Positions 62,531-64,000 of a stretch of 64,000 nucleotides of DNA are shown here, piece after piece. Location of the stretch: NCBI RefSeq assembly GCF_023008545.1, contig NZ_CP095397.1:3585199-3649198 (forward strand), written 5' to 3'. The notes beneath the pieces were generated by a model. The model was not told where the DNA came from. It made no database searches and was given only the letters and a program-made list of their open reading frames with translations. How positions within the stretch are numbered: the stretch's first letter is position 1; each line of letters opens with the position of its first letter. A program made the translations under genes and the position numbers. The DNA comes from Natribaculum luteum (lineage in GTDB: Archaea > Halobacteriota > Halobacteria > Halobacteriales > Natrialbaceae).

Positions 62531-62937
62531 CCGTACAGCCGACGGTGATCGACTTTCAGACACCGATCTTCGACGACGGTCAGCCCCGCCGATTCCGCCC
62601 GCCGGGTCGCCTCCGGGTCGCGGATGCCGAGTTGTGTCCAGATCACGCGCACGTCGTCGCGGTCGATGGCCTGCTCGACGACGCCCGAAACCTCGTCGCT
62701 CGGGCGAAACACGCAGACGACGTCGATCTCCTCGTCGACGTCGGCGAGCGAGTCGTACGCTCGTCGGCCCAGGATCTCCCCGGCGTACGGGTTGACCGGG
62801 ATCACCTCGTAGCCGTGTTCGTCGAGGTACTTTGGAACGTCGTGGGCGGCTTTGCCCGGCGATCGCGAACAGCCGACGACCGCGACGGCCTGGAACCCGA
62901 GAATTTCCCGGAGGACGGCGTCGTTCTCGACTGGCAT
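62527..62937 (-). CDS. CoA-binding domain protein (YccU/HcgN-like)
   Basis: A protein of 136 aa from the ATG before PVENDAVLRE. The Rossmann fold reads FQAVAVVGCSRSPGKAAHDV (VGxS-x-P-x(K/R) CoA-binding loop), GYEVIPVNPYAGEILGRRAY and VIWTQLGIRDPEATRRAESA, then VEDRCLKVDHRRL, close to the family ending GMDRCIKIEHAR. The protein binds CoA or an acyl-CoA/nucleotide; its role is unknown. It converges on the cysteine synthase gene, with overlapping stop codons. Confidence 0.88.
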   Translation of the reverse strand: MPVENDAVLREILGFQAVAVVGCSRSPGKAAHDVPKYLDEHGYEVIPVNPYAGEILGRRAYDSLADVDEEIDVVCVFRPSDEVSGVVEQAIDRDDVRVIWTQLGIRDPEATRRAESAGLTVVEDRCLKVDHRRLYG

Positions 62938-63023
62938 GGCCGATCGAACGATCTGCGTACGTAAACCTCCCGTGGTCGACACGTCGGTTCCGCCGGCGGG
63001 CCGGCCGCCCGGTTCGCACCTCG

Positions 63024-63659
63024 CTACGAGATGCCCGCCGTGTGGAGTACCGGCTCTTCGTTCTCTCCCTCTTCGACCTCGACGACGGCGTCGAACAGCT
63101 GTTTGAGCGTATTCATCGTCTGCTCGTCGTGGGCGGTCGAGTCGATGACGTAGATCCCCATCGCGTCGGCGCTCTGGACGCGACCGGTGAAGACGTGGAG
63201 GAATCGAAAAACCGTCTGGAGGTCCGAATACATCAGCAGCGTCGAAATCGAGTGTAACAGAATCCGGTTTCGGTCGATGCCACGACCCTCGTAAAACTCC
63301 TGGAGAAACTCCGAGAGCTTGATTCCGATGCCGGTCATGTCGACCGGCGACGAGACGTACTTGACCCGCGGATCGTCCTCGATCGCTCCGACACCACGTT
63401 GTTTCGTCACACAGTCGACGACCCCCACGTCGACGTCCTCGAGGGTCTCCTCACCATCGAGAAAGCTCTCGAACCCCGACAGCACCGTCTCTGCATCGTC
63501 TTTCGTCGTGACGATGAGCGCCCCATCACCCCGGTTGACCCCGCCTGCGAGGACGTCGAGCGCAATTCGGCGCTTCCCGGTCAGCGGCGCGCCAGCGACG
63601 AGAACGTTCGTCCCGGGATCGATTTCGGCGTCCGACAGGACGGTTGCGAAGTCATACAT
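63024..63659 (-). CDS. RecA-superfamily ATPase-like protein (RAD55/KaiC type)
   Basis: A protein of 211 aa. It has the core NVLVAGAPLTGKRRIALDVL: a Walker A variant GAPLTGKR. A middle strand NRILLHSISTLLMYSDLQTV stands where Walker B and the sensor region of KaiC/RAD55 proteins lie, and IYVIDSTAHDEQTMNTLKQL follows. Haloarchaea have many such single-domain proteins, used as signalling or DNA-associated ATPases. The Walker A departs from the usual GxxGxGK(S/T) at GK-R, so ATP hydrolysis may be weak. The start codon is preceded by ~70 nt with a TATA-like TTTTATAG on the minus strand. Confidence 0.78.
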   Translation of the reverse strand: MYDFATVLSDAEIDPGTNVLVAGAPLTGKRRIALDVLAGGVNRGDGALIVTTKDDAETVLSGFESFLDGEETLEDVDVGVVDCVTKQRGVGAIEDDPRVKYVSSPVDMTGIGIKLSEFLQEFYEGRGIDRNRILLHSISTLLMYSDLQTVFRFLHVFTGRVQSADAMGIYVIDSTAHDEQTMNTLKQLFDAVVEVEEGENEEPVLHTAGIS

Positions 63660-63765
63660 ACCAGTTACTCACATCCATGGACAGCCACCTTGCGACTGCT
63701 CCTGGCACCGACTCGTTCGTATCTGCTATAAAATTCGGCAACCAAGGTATAATCCTTGTGATCGG

Positions 63766-64000
63766 TCAGGCAGGGAGTACCGTCACGTCGACCGCGATGC
63801 GACCGACGACGAACGCGAGCGCAGCAAGGAACATGCCGTACTTGAGATGTTCCTGTCCCGCAGTCGGATCGTCGAAGCTCTCGACTGCAGCGTAGAGCAT
63901 GAGTCCGACGGCTGGCACGACGACGACCAGGTAGGCGACGCCGAAGTACTCGAGGACGTACGGTAGGGGAGTCGCGAGGATGGCAACGACTAACAGCGCC
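63766..64000 (-). CDS. ubiA: UbiA prenyltransferase, C-terminal part (digeranylgeranylglyceryl phosphate synthase-like)
   Basis: Open from the window edge to the TGA (TCA on the plus strand) at 63766-63768; 77 residues are visible. Two to three membrane helices ALLVVAILATPLPYVLEYFG, AYLVVVVPAVGLMLYAAVES and FLAALAFVVGRIAVDVTVLP, with the conserved SFDDPTAGQEHLKYGM loop that in archaeal UbiA homologues follows the late helices. These transfer a geranylgeranyl group to make the second ether bond of archaeal lipids. The active-site Asp motifs lie outside the window. The identification rests on the C-terminal loop only. Confidence 0.7.
   Translation of the reverse strand, partial: ALLVVAILATPLPYVLEYFGVAYLVVVVPAVGLMLYAAVESFDDPTAGQEHLKYGMFLAALAFVVGRIAVDVTVLPA

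Overview
The window is chromosomal DNA of a haloarchaeon (class Halobacteria). The genes are GC-rich and encode very acidic proteins. Many genes look leaderless, with an archaeal TATA box 24-32 nt upstream of the ATG. Several products are specific to archaea or haloarchaea: TFE, Trm56, RNase P component 4, the PilB/PilC pilus operon with its minor pilins, an Htr transducer with a full archaeal che cluster, a Bat-type regulator, an archaeal 7S SRP RNA and an archaeal UbiA prenyltransferase. The sequence alone does not give me the genus.

Left part (1-14,300), mostly housekeeping and metabolism: the 3' part of an SdhA/FrdA-like flavoprotein, an AlkA-type glycosylase, a RimK ligase fused to a retropepsin-like domain, a Wzx-type flippase, a GNAT protein, an M14-type deacylase/carboxypeptidase, the complete sdhCDBA operon, then XapX, a small HTH protein, an HD hydrolase, a peroxiredoxin, TatA and tRNA-Arg(CCT).

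Surface and behaviour block (14,800-36,530): an operon for a type IV pilus machine (pilB, pilC and five small pilin-like proteins, nearly all overlapping), a degenerate HsdR-N-like gene, an Htr chemoreceptor, and a minus-strand chemotaxis operon in the order cheW-Y-B-A-C-(CC)-ORF77-D-R.

Information and acetate block (36,650-49,520): a decayed ORF, the tfe-DUF2110-DUF5803 group, an iron-box-like site in front of a possible 42-aa gene, trm56, and an acetate uptake and activation region (acs2, Bat-type regulator, acs1, DUF4212 small subunit, ActP-type symporter, Usp), all on the minus strand.

Right part (49,660-64,000): a DUF2797 protein; a tandemly duplicated two-gene module in which a Tat-exported lipoprotein with a circularly permuted SBP family 5 fold is coupled to a PAP2 membrane phosphatase; rnp4-yhbY-mscS; the SRP RNA; an AI-2E family transporter; an Hsp20 remnant; a cysteine-synthase-family gene; a CoA-binding protein; a RecA-like ATPase; and the 3' end of ubiA.

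Scattered through the intergenic regions is a short MITE-like repeat of about 85-132 bp with imperfect terminal inverted repeats. Three copies are clear and two are weaker. No CRISPR array, full insertion sequence or replication origin was seen.
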